Assembly: GCA_946479205.1 (NCBI GenBank)
Contig: CAMLFJ010000079.1
Coordinates: 1 to 9,768 of the forward strand
DNA from: an uncultured bacterium
GTDB taxonomy: Bacteria > Methylomirabilota > Methylomirabilia > Rokubacteriales > CSP1-6
DNA length: 9,768 bases
Direction of reading: 5' to 3'
In this document: positions 8,808 through 9,768 of the stretch, one piece after another
Position numbering within the stretch: the stretch's first letter is position 1
Layout: each line of letters opens with the position of its first letter
Position numbers and translations under genes: made by a program
Notes under the pieces: model-generated
The model's database searches: none
What the model was told of the DNA's origin: nothing
What the model saw: the letters and a program-made list of their open reading frames with translations, nothing else

Positions 8808-9768
8808 ATGAAAGCCATCGCCATCCAGCTTGCCGGCGCGACCGCCGATGCCCTCGAAGGCCGCATCGCGTGCCACGACGTGCGGGATCAGGCGGGGAAG
8901 GTCGCGATCAGCAAGGGGCAGACCCTCGACGCGGCCGCGGCGGCGCGCCTGCTCACCCTGCCGTGGCCGGAGGTGCACCTGCTCGAGCTGGATCCGGGCG
9001 ACGTGCACGAGGAGCCGGCCGGCTCGCGTCTGGCCGCCGCGGCCTGCGGCGCCGACGTCGAGGTCAAGGGCTATAGCGGCGGGCAGTGGAGCCTGGGCGC
9101 GCAACGCCGCGGCCTCGTGAGCGTCAACGCGGCGGAGCTCGCCGCGGTCAATGGGCTCGAAGGCATGTCGGTCTTCACGCTCTACGACCTGCAGCCGGTG
9201 GAGGCCGGGGAGGTGGTGGCCCGTGCCAAGATCACCCCGCTGGCCATCCCGGAGCGGCTGGTGAAGGACGCGGAGGCGCGCGCGGGGAGCGCGGGAGGCC
9301 TCGTCGCGGTGAAGCCCTTCCAGCCCCGCGTGCTGGCCGCGCTCAGCCGGGAGACCCTGGCGCCGCCGCAGCGCCAGCGCTTCGAGTCGTCCCTGGCCGA
9401 GAAGGTGGACTGGTTCGGCTCGCGGCTCCTCCCGGTGCGCTACGCGCCCGGCGACGCGGCGGCGGTGGCCGCCGAGATGGAAAGCCTGCTCGCCGCCGGC
9501 GCCGACATCCTGATCGCGGCGGGCGCGGGCTCGCTCGATCCGCTGGATCCGGTCTTCGCGGGGCTCGAGCGCCTGGGCGGCCGCATGATCCGGCACGGCG
9601 CCCCGGCCCATCCGGGCAGCCTGCTGTGGATCGCGGAGGTGCGCGGACACCCGGTGCTGGGCATGCCCGCCTGCGGCATGTTCTCGCAGGCCACCACGTT
9701 CGACCTGGTGCTTCCGCGCATCCTGGCCGGGCTCCCGACGGGAGCGGCCGAGCTCGCCGCGCTCGGCC
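8808..9768 (+). CDS. Molybdopterin-binding (MoCF-like) domain protein, 3' end cut by window
   Basis: The frame is open from ATG 8808, 4 nt after the xdhC stop, to the window end (320 residues, no stop). The N-terminal region has the pattern of the molybdopterin-binding half of Mo-hydroxylase-linked cofactor proteins: ISKGQTLDAAAAARLL (about 33-48) and ELDPGDVHEEPAGSRLAAA (about 59-77). The C-terminal part is a MoaB/MogA-like fold with AAGAGSLDPLDP (237-248) and, near the end, PVLGMPACGMFS (about 282-293), matching the family's xVLGLPGCA region. In many alphaproteobacteria this half is fused to a MocA-like NTP-transferase; here mocA is a separate gene at 5048. It likely binds molybdopterin or MCD during cofactor maturation for the large subunit. 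The family normally ends soon after this point, but a fused downstream domain beyond the window cannot be excluded. Its function is inferred from family resemblance and operon position. Confidence 0.8.
   Translation, partial: MKAIAIQLAGATADALEGRIACHDVRDQAGKVAISKGQTLDAAAAARLLTLPWPEVHLLELDPGDVHEEPAGSRLAAAACGADVEVKGYSGGQWSLGAQRRGLVSVNAAELAAVNGLEGMSVFTLYDLQPVEAGEVVARAKITPLAIPERLVKDAEARAGSAGGLVAVKPFQPRVLAALSRETLAPPQRQRFESSLAEKVDWFGSRLLPVRYAPGDAAAVAAEMESLLAAGADILIAAGAGSLDPLDPVFAGLERLGGRMIRHGAPAHPGSLLWIAEVRGHPVLGMPACGMFSQATTFDLVLPRILAGLPTGAAELAALG

Noticed and set aside
8556..9650. 364-codon - strand frame opposite the last gene
   Set aside because: The + strand frame from 8808 is open to the window end and shows molybdopterin-binding family motifs; the - frame shows none.

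Overview
The window is a GC-rich (roughly 70 %), densely packed stretch of bacterial chromosome with every gene on the + strand. It carries one molybdenum-hydroxylase locus of the aerobic CO-dehydrogenase (Cox) type. The base composition, tight packing and Cox gene content would suit a soil or sediment lineage such as Candidatus Rokubacteria/Methylomirabilota, or a GC-rich proteobacterium or actinobacterium. No taxonomic marker is present, so this is a weak inference.

Layout: (1) 1-1179, the almost complete 3' part of larC, for nickel-pincer cofactor synthesis. (2) A 72-nt gap with a candidate promoter that overlaps the larC stop, followed by a strong Shine-Dalgarno sequence. (3) 1252-4973, the three structural genes in the order small [2Fe-2S] subunit, large Mo subunit, medium FAD subunit (S-L-M). 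(4) 4974-5047, a gap holding a strong intrinsic-terminator-like hairpin whose T-run touches the ribosome binding site of the next gene. (5) 5048 to the window end, a compact maturation block: mocA (MCD cofactor synthesis), coxD (MoxR AAA+ ATPase), coxE (VWA protein), xdhC/coxF (cofactor sulfuration/insertion) and a molybdopterin-binding-domain protein cut by the window end. Gaps inside this block are 1-12 nt. No gene-free stretch exceeds 300 bases, and no RNA gene, mobile element, CRISPR array or long repeat was seen.

How it works together: MocA would attach CMP to molybdopterin to give the MCD form of the cofactor, XdhC would bind and sulfurate it for delivery, and CoxD/CoxE would act as the ATPase/VWA pair that matures the active site of the large subunit. 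The finished heterotrimer passes electrons from the Mo site through two [2Fe-2S] clusters to FAD. The large subunit has the form II signature AYRGAGR, not AYRCSFR, so the cysteine that carries Cu in true CO dehydrogenase is replaced by glycine. The substrate is therefore unknown; CO is not the default reading. The points most worth checking are this mismatch with the CoxD/E/F set, the terminator that splits structural from maturation genes, and the nickel-pincer gene directly upstream.
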